Origin: Owenia fusiformis
Lineage: Eukaryota; Annelida; Polychaeta; Sabellida; Oweniidae
NCBI GenBank assembly: GCA_903813345.2
Contig: CAIIXF020000006.1
Span: 22,449,936-22,513,935 of the forward strand
DNA: 64,000 nucleotides
Reading direction: 5' to 3'
Positions within the stretch are counted from its first letter, which is position 1, and each line of letters begins with the position of its first letter. A model generated the notes under the pieces. The model did no database searches and had not been told where the DNA came from. It was given only the letters and a program-made list of their open reading frames with translations. This document shows, piece by piece, positions 32,844 through 43,800 of this stretch. Both the position numbers and the translations under genes were made by a program.

Positions 32844-35036
32844 CTAAAAATGCACTTTAGCAATCCGACCACAGGCACATTCTGGTGAAGGCACGTTGTT
32901 AAAATTATGTGCAAAAAGCTGGCTTTTCAAATAAAGATCTACTCTGAGTCTATTAAATGAAACTTCATTTTTCCTTTTAACATTACTATAAGTTATGAAA
33001 TTTGTACCATTGAAATTTTCAAAATGTGCCTTGATCCTGCGTTTAAAAATTGAAATTCGCTCACAATTTCTTATATCATCAGGTAAAGTATTCCAAGTTT
33101 CAATTGCTGCATAGAAAGTAGATTTCTCAAACCTTTTACTTATATCTAAAGGAATATTGTATTCTCTGAAAGCTCTTAGAGTTCGAGTTGGAATATTTCT
33201 GCAACCATTGAAAACTTGACTTACATATGGTGCTATTAAATTATGTCTGCTTTTGAAAAGAAAAGTACATAAATGAGATTTTCTTCTATCTGGTAACTTT
33301 GTCCAATTTAAAATATCTAACACCTTCTGAGTGCTAGAGCCATGCAGAGCGCCAGTTATCAAACAAGCTGCATTATATTGAAGTCTGTCTAACTTAATCA
33401 AAGATAATTCAGGAGCACTAGAATATAAGATATCACCATAGTCAATTCGACTCAAAATGAAGGCATTATAAATGGTTTCTAAGTGTTTAGATCTTAAAAC
33501 ATGAGTCAACCTTTTAAAAGGATTTAGCAAAGCTTGAGACTGTTTTATTAATTCGTTAATATGCTCTTTAAAGGTTAGTTTTTGATCTAAAATGATACCC
33601 AGGTGCTTATGGGTATTTTGTTTATCTATTGGGTTAGTTCCCAAAAATAAAATTGGTTCGTTTTGAATAACAGTTGTTGGTGAAGTGAAAGTCAAGTCAA
33701 CGGATTTTGAGGCTTTAAAGTTCATTTGCCATGTTTGGGCCCAGTTATATATTTTGTAGATAGATCTTGTTGTAAATCAAGACAATTTTGTGGCTGATCT
33801 TTTGGATAGGGGCTAAAAATTGAAGTATCATCTGCATAGATAAACGTTTTGGATTTTAAATTAGTTGGTAGATCATTTATATAGATAAGAAACATCAAAG
33901 GCCCTAAGATGCTACCCTGGGGTACACCTGCATTTAGAAAGTTTGGTTCAGACAAATTTGAAAGTTTTTCATTTATCTTGACTTTAACCTGTCTACCAGA
34001 AAGATAAGACTTTAAAAGCAAGAGTAAGTCATCTTTTATACCATAAGCTGATATTTTATGAAGCAAAAGATGATGAGGGACAACATCAAATGCTGATGCA
34101 AGGTCCAAAAAGATTGTACGGACATTGTTACCATTATTTAACTCCTCGTGGATACAATGAATAATATAGGCAAGTTGAGATGTGGTATTATGTAAAGGGA
34201 GAAAACCAGATTGGAGGTCATAGAAAGATTATTTTGACTCATGTGATTAAAGATTCTATTGTAAAGCACCTTTTCTAAGATTTTGGACATTGAATTTAAA
34301 ATTGTTATTGGGCGATAGTTTTCAATATTTGATTTATCTTTCTTCTTATGGAGAGGTATTATGATACCCTCTTTCCAAACCTTTGGGAATGAATGTGAAT
34401 TTAATATCTTGTTAAACAATAGTGAAAGAGGACTGGTTAAACTGTTTGCAGAATAGAATAACATCCTATTTGTGATACCATCACTGCCACCCCCCTTTGA
34501 TAAATCTAAATCTTTCAGTAATTTTAAAACTTCTTCTTCACTCGTTTGTATACTACATAAATTATTGTTGCATAAAGTAGGAAACTCTGGTAACACTTCT
34601 TGATGGACAATATTAATATGATTTTTCTGGGTAAAATATTTGAGAAAAAGTTCGGCCTTTTCAATAGAAGTACCAGCTGATAATTTAGGATTGTCTAAAT
34701 GTAAAAAAGGCAGTGATGTGTCAAAGGATTTACCTAGCAATTTCTTAAGAAGTACCCAATAGTCAGATGAGTTTGAATTAAGAATAGATATATTATCACA
34801 AGTATTTTCAATATACGATTGTTTAGCTTCTTTAATTAATTTGACCACCTTATCACTCTGTGTCTTAAATTTATTAAAAAAGTAATCACTTCTTGTGTGT
34901 TTTGAATTTTCTTAAACTTGCGATTCATATTTTGATAGATGGCGGCTGTTCGATTTTGAAATTTGTAATTACGACATGATATGGTAGAATGTCGAGTTGG
35001 AACCCTGGGAGCCAATCCTCCTTGAGATGAAAACAC
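32844..35036 (-). pseudogene. non-LTR retrotransposon reverse transcriptase, frameshifted
   Basis: Reading 3'-ward on the minus strand: a pre-RT region (VVKLIKEAKQSYIENT), RT fingers/palm with GGGSDGITN and YRPITILNSMSKILEKV, then LASAFDVVPHHLLLHK, GVPQGSILGPLMFLIYIND and the catalytic FIYADDTSIF. A thumb/connection region (LDRLQYNAACLITGALHGS) and a Cys-containing tail follow. The frame changes near 34217 and near 33755, and no endonuclease domain precedes the RT, so this is a 5'-truncated dead copy. It resembles the Jockey/CR1 type of LINE; the clade is not assigned. Confidence 0.9.
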
Positions 35037-35541
35037 TTGGGATTTTGGTTACTATTTATTTTGGAAACTATGTTACAGTGAAACCGGCATATCCGTACAA
35101 CTCTCTACCCCGAACACCCCCCCCCCCCCAATTTGAATACTTTGAAATATGAACACATGCTGATCCGAATACTTTGCTGCTGGTCCCAGAGGCGTTCGTT
35201 TAGACAAATTTTACTGTACTGTTAACAATATTCCTTTCTCTTTGTTTTTTAATTGTTCACCAAAATCCTTAAGTACAATTTGATTATTTGGGAGGGAATT
35301 CTGTTTGTTTGTGGCAACCCCGGTGGTAACACTGAGTTAGGCTGCAGGTTATGCCTTCCCATGGTACTCCATCCTGATACTCATCACATCGTTTTTATCC
35401 CGAGCGCATAGCTAGTTTCTCGGCTAGTTCCAAAATGTATGTTTCAAGGAGCCAAGTTATAGAAAGGCGAAGGGTACATCTTTCTGTTTTCAACTAAAAA
35501 GGTAGGAAGAAGGCCATGATTCATTTTTTATGAATCGCATG
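35037..35541. other. intergenic, nothing recognised
   Basis: Contains a C run near 35118-35130; no gene-like feature. Confidence 0.4.
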
Positions 35542-35752
35542 CAGGCCTCCTAGACTTCCAACAACGCGAACATCAGTTCTGATACCGCGATTACGGATCT
35601 CTGTGCGCGGTACAAGAAATATGTTCGGAAACAAGGAAATGGTGGTGCGCGACATTTCACGTTCGCGATATGAGATTCGTGGTTCGAGTGCAAGGAACGT
35701 AGTTCGCGGTATCAGAACTGATGTTCGCGTTGTTGGAAGTCTAGGAGGCCTG
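35542..35752. mobile_element. palindromic MITE with CAGGCCTCCTAG ends
   Basis: Starts CAGGCCTCCTAGACTTCC and ends GGAAGTCTAGGAGGCCTG. The arms continue through AACGCGAACATCAGTTCTGA and its complement, leaving a short centre. 211 bp. Confidence 0.88.
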
Positions 35753-36081
35753 ACATGGACTTTTCAATTTATGCTACATATAAAACTTTCGTTTCGAATC
35801 CGATTTTGTAATGAACACAATCCATTCAACTACCTGCTTCCTGTCGTGACTCTGGAATGCGATTACCCATGATGTAGTTTTGATTTAGATAGATGTCGCC
35901 TAACTCATGTTCATCTTGATTCACAAGGTTTCAAATGCTCCAACTTAATTAATGATCGCCTTGTTGAAATTCGAAGAAGACTCGTGTTTGAAATCCAAAC
36001 CTTTCCAGTTTCGAATTAACAAGAGTGGTACATAAGGGTTTCAGTGCATAACCCGAAGGGTTGAAGCTCTCTTTTAAGGTT

Positions 36082-36409
36082 CTATTGACCTTCAATTTTC
36101 TCCCTCGGGAGATCATTACATTATATAGAGGTTCTTACTCAAGTAAATACCCTTTGCATTCGTTTGACTTCACTTCTTAAAAGAGAGCTTCGTCTTCGTT
36201 TAACTAGACTCTGAACGCAGGGTATCAAGTAAACGGTGTGCGGTGGTGGTCTCTAGCACCAACCATCATTGCAAAATATTAGGTGGACCGTACAGTAGCA
36301 TTTAGTAATGATGGTTGGTGCTAGAGACCACCACCGCACACCGTTTACTTGAGTAAGAACCTCTATATAATGTAATGATCTCCCTAGGGAGAAAATTGAA
36401 GGTCAATAG
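36082..36409. repeat. large palindrome split by a 77-bp insertion
   Basis: The left arm CTATTGACCTTCAATTTTCT pairs with the right arm end, and CGGTGTGCGGTGGTGGTCTC pairs with GAGACCACCACCGCACACCG. The right arm is continuous; the left arm is interrupted at 36148-36224. Confidence 0.88.
36148..36224. mobile_element. 77-bp MITE with 9-bp target duplication, copy 1
   Basis: TACCCTTTGCATTCG...ACGCAGGGTA flanked by TCAAGTAAA on both sides (36139-36147 and 36225-36233). The uninterrupted opposite palindrome arm shows the empty site, proving the insertion and the duplication length. Related copies are at 52100-52183 and 57034-57105. Confidence 0.85.
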
Positions 36410-37015
36410 TATATTATGCCCTTCAACTAGAACAAAGATAGAATACTCATTGCCTTCTCTTTCATATGTTATATCCACCATGTACTTGATTATTACACCT
36501 TGGATCGAATTATTAACTATCATTTCAATTTTGATTTGGAAAGTTCGTTTTGTAAAGGGTATATATTCAAAATAGTTATGTAGGTGGACCGTACAGTTGC
36601 ATTTAGTATGTATCCGACAAGACTGACTTCTCCATTCTGATACTCATAGCATCTTTCTGTTTCACTTGAAATATCTCAGGGCTGAGAAGATTTGAGATGA
36701 CATGGTTTATCATGATGGACTTCTCAACCTCATGTACAGTTCTGTGTGGAAATTGGCGTGACATTCTATGCCCAAAATTATCAAATTGAGTAATCATTAC
36801 TTTACAAAAATAAACATATTATAACACTTCAATTAGGTAATAGGGTATAACTAGATACTATAAAAAGTAACATACTGCATTGTCAAGTATGGATATACGG
36901 CTAAGGAAAGTAACAAATATGCATTTATGAATTTACTACATCGGCCATTTTGAATAACGATTCCCATGCAAACAAATATTTTTAATACATTTTAACATAT
37001 ACGGCGTGTAGTCTT

Positions 37016-38093
37016 ATGATCCTGTCCCTAGCTCCGATTTCGTTACTCGGCTGGGAAAAAAGGTTTGTTGGTATCATTTTGTTCCAGACACTCTCTAGAA
37101 TAAATTCATCTTGGGTGGAATAAAAATGTGTGGTAAACGAATTCGCTATGGGCAGTTAAAGAGGCGCCATCTATTCATTTTCAAACAGGGGGTAGGGGTA
37201 TAAAATAATTTTTAACACATTTTAATAGTAAAATGACATTGAAATACTAATAAAATCTTATCAAAAACATTATTTACAATCAGTATGAATTTTCTTGTGT
37301 TGATTAGGGTGAAAATAAGGGCATAGATTCGTTAAGGTACGAAATGTACTGAAAAAATTCATTCTGAAGGACCTATATATGTTCATACTACATACTTAAA
37401 ATTATAACTTCCAAAATATGGAGCATATGTATCTCAAATGTGCTCAAAATGGTGTATATACTCTTGCTTTGTCATAATATTAGTAATAAGAAGTAGAAAA
37501 ATGATTGTACATTTTAGAAATTATTAATTCTCATTTTGGCTTCTGACGTCCCAGGGGTGACCATATCTCACCTTAATAACTTCCAAAATATGGAGCAACG
37601 TGAGATATGGTCACCCCTATCCTGTATGATGCCACAATTTTCAATTTCAATATTTTTTTTCTCCGAAGGTACAAAAGCTATTTATCCAAGTTCAGTTCAT
37701 TTTGTACCTTAACGAATCTAAAATAAGTTATTACACGGGGTAGAAGTACGAAAATAGGTGGCGCCCCTTTAGTGAATTTCAAGATATGCCCTTTTTTCAC
37801 CCTAATACACACAAGAAAATTCATACTGATTGTAAATAATGTTTTTGACAAGATTTTATTAGTATTTCAATGTCATTTTACTATTAAACTGTGTTAAAAA
37901 ATTATTTTATACCCCTACACCCTGTTTGAAAATGAATAGATGGCGCCTCTTTAACTGCCCATAGCAAATTCGTTTACCACACATTTTTATTCCACCCAAG
38001 ATGAATTTATTCTAGAGAGTGTCTGGACAAAATGATGCCAACAAACCTTTTTTCCCAGCCGGGTAACGAAACCGGAGCTAGGGACAGGATCAT
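37016..38093. mobile_element. 1.08-kb foldback element
   Basis: Starts ATGATCCTGTCCCTAGCTCC and ends GGAGCTAGGGACAGGATCAT. The arms stay complementary for over 350 bases (ATAGATGGCGCCTCTTTAAC against its complement at 37155-37174). No coding capacity. Confidence 0.88.
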
Positions 38094-38153
38094 TACATTT
38101 CTGCCAATTTCCCAAAAATGTCAGAATAATTTATTTAGAAATTAAATAGTATA

Positions 38154-39153
38154 TACAGGGTGTCCAAAAAAAAGCAGGACCGTAAGAAAGTTGAATAACT
38201 CAGTCAATTTTGCATATTTTGTCTTGAAATTTCAGAATTATTTAGTTCATTCAATGTGAATTTTGTTGTGAAAGTTTGACAATAATCTGCCAATTGAGTC
38301 AAAAATTAAAGCTCCTTACAAAACATGCCCTAAATGTGCACCTCTCCTCTCTATGCACAATTTAATCCTGCGATCAAAGTTGTTGATGATCCTCCTACAC
38401 ACACGTCTTTCTGAATGGACAAGTTTTTTTCAAGAACAATTGCTACTTAGGCTTACTTTCCTCCTGATGAAGTGCTACAGTATCCATTGCATTCTGAGCA
38501 ATGCACTGCCTGGGTGGCAATGAGGAAACATGGAATCATCAGTCCTTTTTTGTTCGAGGGTGACTGGGGACATGCTATCACCATGAACAAGGACCAGTTA
38601 GTTCTCACTTAGTTTTTTGGAGGTCACTAAGCACCAGAAGGGACATCTTAGGAGATAAGCAGTGGTTTCAACAGGCCAATACCACCCCAAAACTGCAAAT
38701 GATATGCTGAAATGGTCTAGGCAATGATTTGGTGGTCAGCTCATCAGTTGCAGAACGCAAACCATATGGGCAGCTCATTCCCCAGATCTAAATCCCCCAA
38801 ATTTTTATCTTTGGGGATTTCTCAAGCCCAATGTGTATACAGACAGGCCCCTAACAATCTTAAGAGGGCAATAACTACCCCAATATTTACCATCCACATT
38901 GATGTGTATAGGTCAGGGTCATTAACAACTTTCTTAGCAGGATTCGTTTGTGCATAGAGAGGAGAAGTGCCCACTTTGACCATGTTTTGTAGAGAACTGT
39001 AGTTTTTGACACAATGGACAGATTATCATGAAACTTTCAGAACAAAATTCACATTGAATGAACTAAATAATTTTAAAATTTCAAGGCAAAATATGTAAAA
39101 TTGACCGAATTATTCAACTTTCTTACGGTCCTGTTTTTTTTGGACACCCTGTA
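38154..39153 (+). pseudogene. mariner-type transposon with dead transposase
   Basis: Terminal repeats TACAGGGTGTCCAAAAAA and TTTTTTGGACACCCTGTA with TA ends. Between them, across frameshifts and stops, mariner transposase features can be read: W-F-Q-Q, then S-P-D-L-N-P-P-N-F (the region of the last catalytic Asp) followed by L-W-G-F-L. The copy is about 1 kb and cannot code for an active enzyme. Confidence 0.85.
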
Positions 39154-39174
39154 CATTCCAGAATCAATACGTTA

Positions 39175-40099
39175 TACGAGGGTTTATCATAAAATTCTCA
39201 TAATATCTCTCTTAATTTTTTTATTTTTCAATAAATGAAATTTTCATGAAATCTGCAGTATAGAACACTGTATTAATCTATCAAAAAATATTTGGTATAA
39301 CAGAAATATTAGGTAAGTAATGGTTGCCATAGTAACCGGAAACCAAGGCACCCGGGGGCAAATAGAAATAATTGAGAAAATGCGCATTTTACATACTTAG
39401 TAAACTCTCATAAATAAACAAACACAAAATGTTATCTTGAATATGTTGTTAAATGCTTTTACTATAAAATAAATTGATCATGTGAAGTGTAATGTCATAG
39501 AGGATGCTTACATGCTTCATCATCATCAGAAAAATAAAATGCATACTTACAAAAAGTTTAGTTAAGTTCGAAAAATCCTTTGCTCATACTAAGATGTTTT
39601 AAAACAAATATGTTGCAAAGAATATCAACAAAAGCATCCCCCTATTTGTGGTTTAAACATATTTAAGATAAACTTAAGGGGGAAATTGACTTTTCTTGGA
39701 ATATTTGACAAAATAGTTGTAGTGTCTAACATCACTTCTAATGAAGCATTACAATTATCCATTATGAGATCACACAATTCACATGACCATTATAATTGTT
39801 CAAAACAGTCAAGAACACATGGTATTTGACAATTTGATGGGTTTCATATAGTTTATTTGATAACTAAGCATTTAAACATGGTTAGTTATATAGGGGCTAT
39901 TCTTGCACGATTTTTATTTGCCCCGGGTGCCTCGATTTCCTTTTACTATGGCCACAATTTCTGAAATAATATTTCCTGTTATACCAAATATTTTTGATAA
40001 GCATTCTATACTACACATTCTGTGAAAAATTCATCAAAATATATTAAAAAAATAAAATATAAGAGAGATATGATGAGAACTTTATGATATATCCTCGTA
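39175..40099. mobile_element. foldback element with TACGAGG ends
   Basis: Begins TACGAGGGTTTATCATAAA and ends TATGATATATCCTCGTA. Inner arms include CAAGGCACCCGGGGGCAAAT and ATTTGCCCCGGGTGCCTCG. About 925 bp, adjacent to the mariner relic. Confidence 0.82.
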
Positions 40100-40733
40100 T
40101 ATGTGAATATAATTGCTATCCACAAAGCAGATTTACACTACAAAGCACTATAAATACTTGTTTATCAAACGGCATACACAAGGCTTAATACTGGGAAAGT
40201 ATTTGAATAGGACTTATTTTGAACAACGCGATATTGGTCTCTTATAAAAACACCAAGCATACTTTTACATGTATACGGTACACACCGTGGTACATAAGGG
40301 CTCATAAGCTGATCGATGGATGAATCAAGCAGGGTTTTCTCGATGAAGACTGACTCTTAATGGTCATATATACTTGTCAGGGTAACATTGTCGGTGAAAT
40401 ACATAAATAAGATTTCTGTGAAATAGATAAGAATTGTCAAACAGTTTGGAGCAAAGGGATTGTTAACAGTGTTAATAATGAACAATATTAAGGAAAATAT
40501 AACTGGTGCCTAAGGACTGCTGCGAGACTTAATGGTTAAGTTAATCAATGCACATATGCTTTGAATCGAATCAGACAAATGTAAATATACGCGAGTAAAT
40601 GTCCTTCAACTAAACAGCCAAACAGGAGTGTAAAATACAACTGATCAAATCTTAGACAGGCTACAATATGATGGTTAATTTCAATTTCATGCTGAAGGAA
40701 AACTGAGAGACAGTAATTGGATAGTGGGTGTCG

Positions 40734-40739
40734 TATATA
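40734..40739 (+). promoter_or_regulatory. possible TATA box of the cPLA2 gene
   Basis: TATATA about 105 bases before the proposed start codon. It fits a short 5' UTR, but TATA-like strings are frequent here. Confidence 0.25.
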
Positions 40740-40841
40740 GTGCAGTGCTTGTTGAGAGGTGAAATCAGAATAAATCAGAAAATACCATACTTCACATGTT
40801 AGCCCTGCAGTGCAATAATTTACAAAGATTGGCTATTGAAA

Positions 40842-40851
40842 ATGAAGAAGG
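40842..40851 (+). CDS. PLA2G4: cPLA2 start exon (ATG plus seven bases)
   Basis: ATGAAGAAGG followed by GTAAGT, phase 1 out. It joins to 41509-41554 as M-K-K-G-K-P-A-L. Chosen because the phase is right, the donor is strong, no earlier candidate lies closer and the A of AAAATG gives an acceptable start context. Transcript evidence would decide. Confidence 0.55.
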
Positions 40852-43800
40852 GTAAGTTTTTTGTCTTCTACTACATCAACAAAACACAGAAACATAACGC
40901 AACACAACAGAGTATATCACAACATAAAAGATCAGAACTATAATACAGCACAGTCCTCACTAATTCAATACTTCAAATACCAAATAAATATACGATTGGC
41001 ATTTACATTTTGTTAATACACTTAGAAATACACTTTGTTATGAACCACCGCTGGCGGATCTGGGGGGGGGTACCAGGGGCGGATCTGGGAACCAACAAGG
41101 GGGGGGCCCAAAGTTGTGGTCTGAGAAAAAAACGTCCGAACGTTTGCTCCGATCCATCGGCCGGCGCCCGGCCGATTGAGTGTTTTGCTCAATATTGTAC
41201 TCAATTTTGAATAAAATACTCAATCGGCCGGGCGCCGTAGTGAAAACCGGAGCAAATGTGACCAAAACATTACTGTATGCAATGTTACGGTTCCCAGTTT
41301 GATTTTCGATCGATCCAAGATGTGAATGTTAGAAATTGTGAAATATATCTATATTCTTTGTTTTGAGAATTTCGAATCTGACTAATTTAAATCTGTATCT
41401 TGGGAGTGGGGAGGGGATAACCTCACAAACAGCATTGCATATGAAATAGAACACCTGGGGATATCGTCATTTTTGTTTCTGTATAAATGTAGTCTTCCAT
41501 GGTTTCAGGTAAACCTGCTCTTGTTAAAAGACTTGCTAGTGAAGCAAGTTTTGAGTAAGTAACCCCCTTATATTAATTGTATTTACATTTGCATGCTTGT
41601 AATATAGAGAGCAGAGGAATCAGAGATAGAATAAAATGTTTTCAAATATGTCAGGTACATTCCCCTCAAAAACTGCCGATTTCATTTATTTCATTAAACT
41701 TGGCAACAGAAACTTGCGGAGTGGAGTGTATTCGATTTTTGAATCACCATCATGCGAAAGCATGGCCTTTTATTAGTTCCTTTCTAGTTGAAAAGAGAAA
41801 GATATGTACCCCCATAAATGTGGGGTTATTTTGAGGTTTTTTATATTTAGTAGGATATTTGTTTCAAAAAACTCAAAATAACCCCACATTTATGGAGGAA
41901 AAGATATGATGCGTATCAGAACAGTATGACACGAACAAAAATAGCCACATTGCATGAAGTACTGCAGTTATATAAATTCTCACTTGACTGAGCTTGTCCA
42001 TCCTTGTTCCATTGGTATTTCACTTCTTTCCATACCACGGTCCCGTTTACACCGTTCCGTATTATAGACTGTGGACTACTCTGATAATTGCAACTTCTAC
42101 TTTTCATGGAAGGTCACACATTCCAACATATTTCAAACAGTCTGTATGGTTATGCTGGGCACTTTCTGGGTAGTTGGACTACATGTAGGGGTGGCAGACG
42201 GCCCTCAGGCCAATTCATACCCCCACCCCAAGAAAACCTTGAGGGTACTTTAATACCACCTGATAAAAAGAATACTAATGCATGTTATACATTCATAGTT
42301 TTATAGTAGGCAGGGCATACCATGGTTAGTCAGTGCCAGGAATGTCCAATCTCTAACTTATATGGTTACCATGGAAACAGTATTTATGTCTCAAAATCTT
42401 CTCAATTTGACCTCCTACAAAATATGTCCCTTAGCCCTCAAAGTGAAATATTTGCAAATGTGTTTGGATTTTGTGGCTATCACTTTGTCAAAAGTTGTAT
42501 AAATATGTACATATTCACACTAAAGCATTAAAAAGTTTATATAATTCTCCAATAAATCAATGATGTTTATCAAATATAGTCACACACAACTACTTTTAGG
42601 GAAAAGTGGGCGTGGCACTTTTTGGTACTTGTGTAATTGTTGCAGCATTAAGCGAAAATACATATTACACTAACAATAATTGACATTTAATTATCATTTA
42701 CTAACATTGTGTAACATTGTAATATGTTCATTATCATTATTAGATACTTAGGATATTTTATGTAAGTGTTATCATGAACTTTCCCTTTATCCCTATACCA
42801 TACAGGGTGGGCATCACCAATGGTGTCAAACTAACTTTTCTGTTTAACTTATTTTTTACCATAGACAAGAGAAAAAGCTTTACTTGAAGTAGTGACCTCA
42901 TTAGGTGCTATGTATATGGCTAGTCGGTAGATGGCAGCACTTGTGCTAGTTGGGCTAGATACTTGTATTTACCATTGACTTGACATATGTCACTTAGTCT
43001 ATTGATTTACCATATTCGTTCTGTTGGATTAAAGTAAAACTGCATTTGCATTGAATTTGAATTTGATGATGTTCAGATTGTGTTTGAAACTTGATGATAA
43101 TCAGAAGTGTTTGAAACTGGATGTTGTTCTGATTGTGTATACATGAACTTTAAAAGGACCACTGAAATAATAATTCAATGTTTAAGATTCTTTAAAATTA
43201 TCTTAATGAGAATTTAGCCTGTTAACCTAAAGTTAAACTATACTTCAGCAAGATTTCGAAGCTATATAGCAGATCTCATCATTTGCAACTTTTTCATTAT
43301 TTGATAATTTAACCCATTATTCATTATAGTGGGGGGAATTTAGTAGAAAATATTTCAAATGGTGATACAAGCAAATTTATTGGCTTAATCTGTTATTTAA
43401 ACTATTTGGAAAAATTCTGTCCCCATGATCGATCAAACTGAAAAGACTAAAGCTGCTAATCACAACAAAACCTGAAGGACAATAGTGCCACAAGCAATGA
43501 TACTCTATTGTTTAAACTCACGTCAAAATTCTGCAATTATTTTCTTGATGGTGTCAAAGTAATGGTGTTGTAGTTGTAAAACATGGTAAATACATTCATA
43601 AATCTGCAAAACTCACTCAGTACTCAATTTCAGTTGATTTTGGCAACTTCAGTTGTTTTGGCAATTTACACAAATTGATTTTGTTGTAAATTAGTGCATT
43701 TGTAAGTGTAAAGAATAAGAAGGGTTTCAAAAGTGAACCTTAAACTGCTCCTATGTTATAATGACTTTTAAAAACTGATTTTGTTGTAAATTAGTGAATG

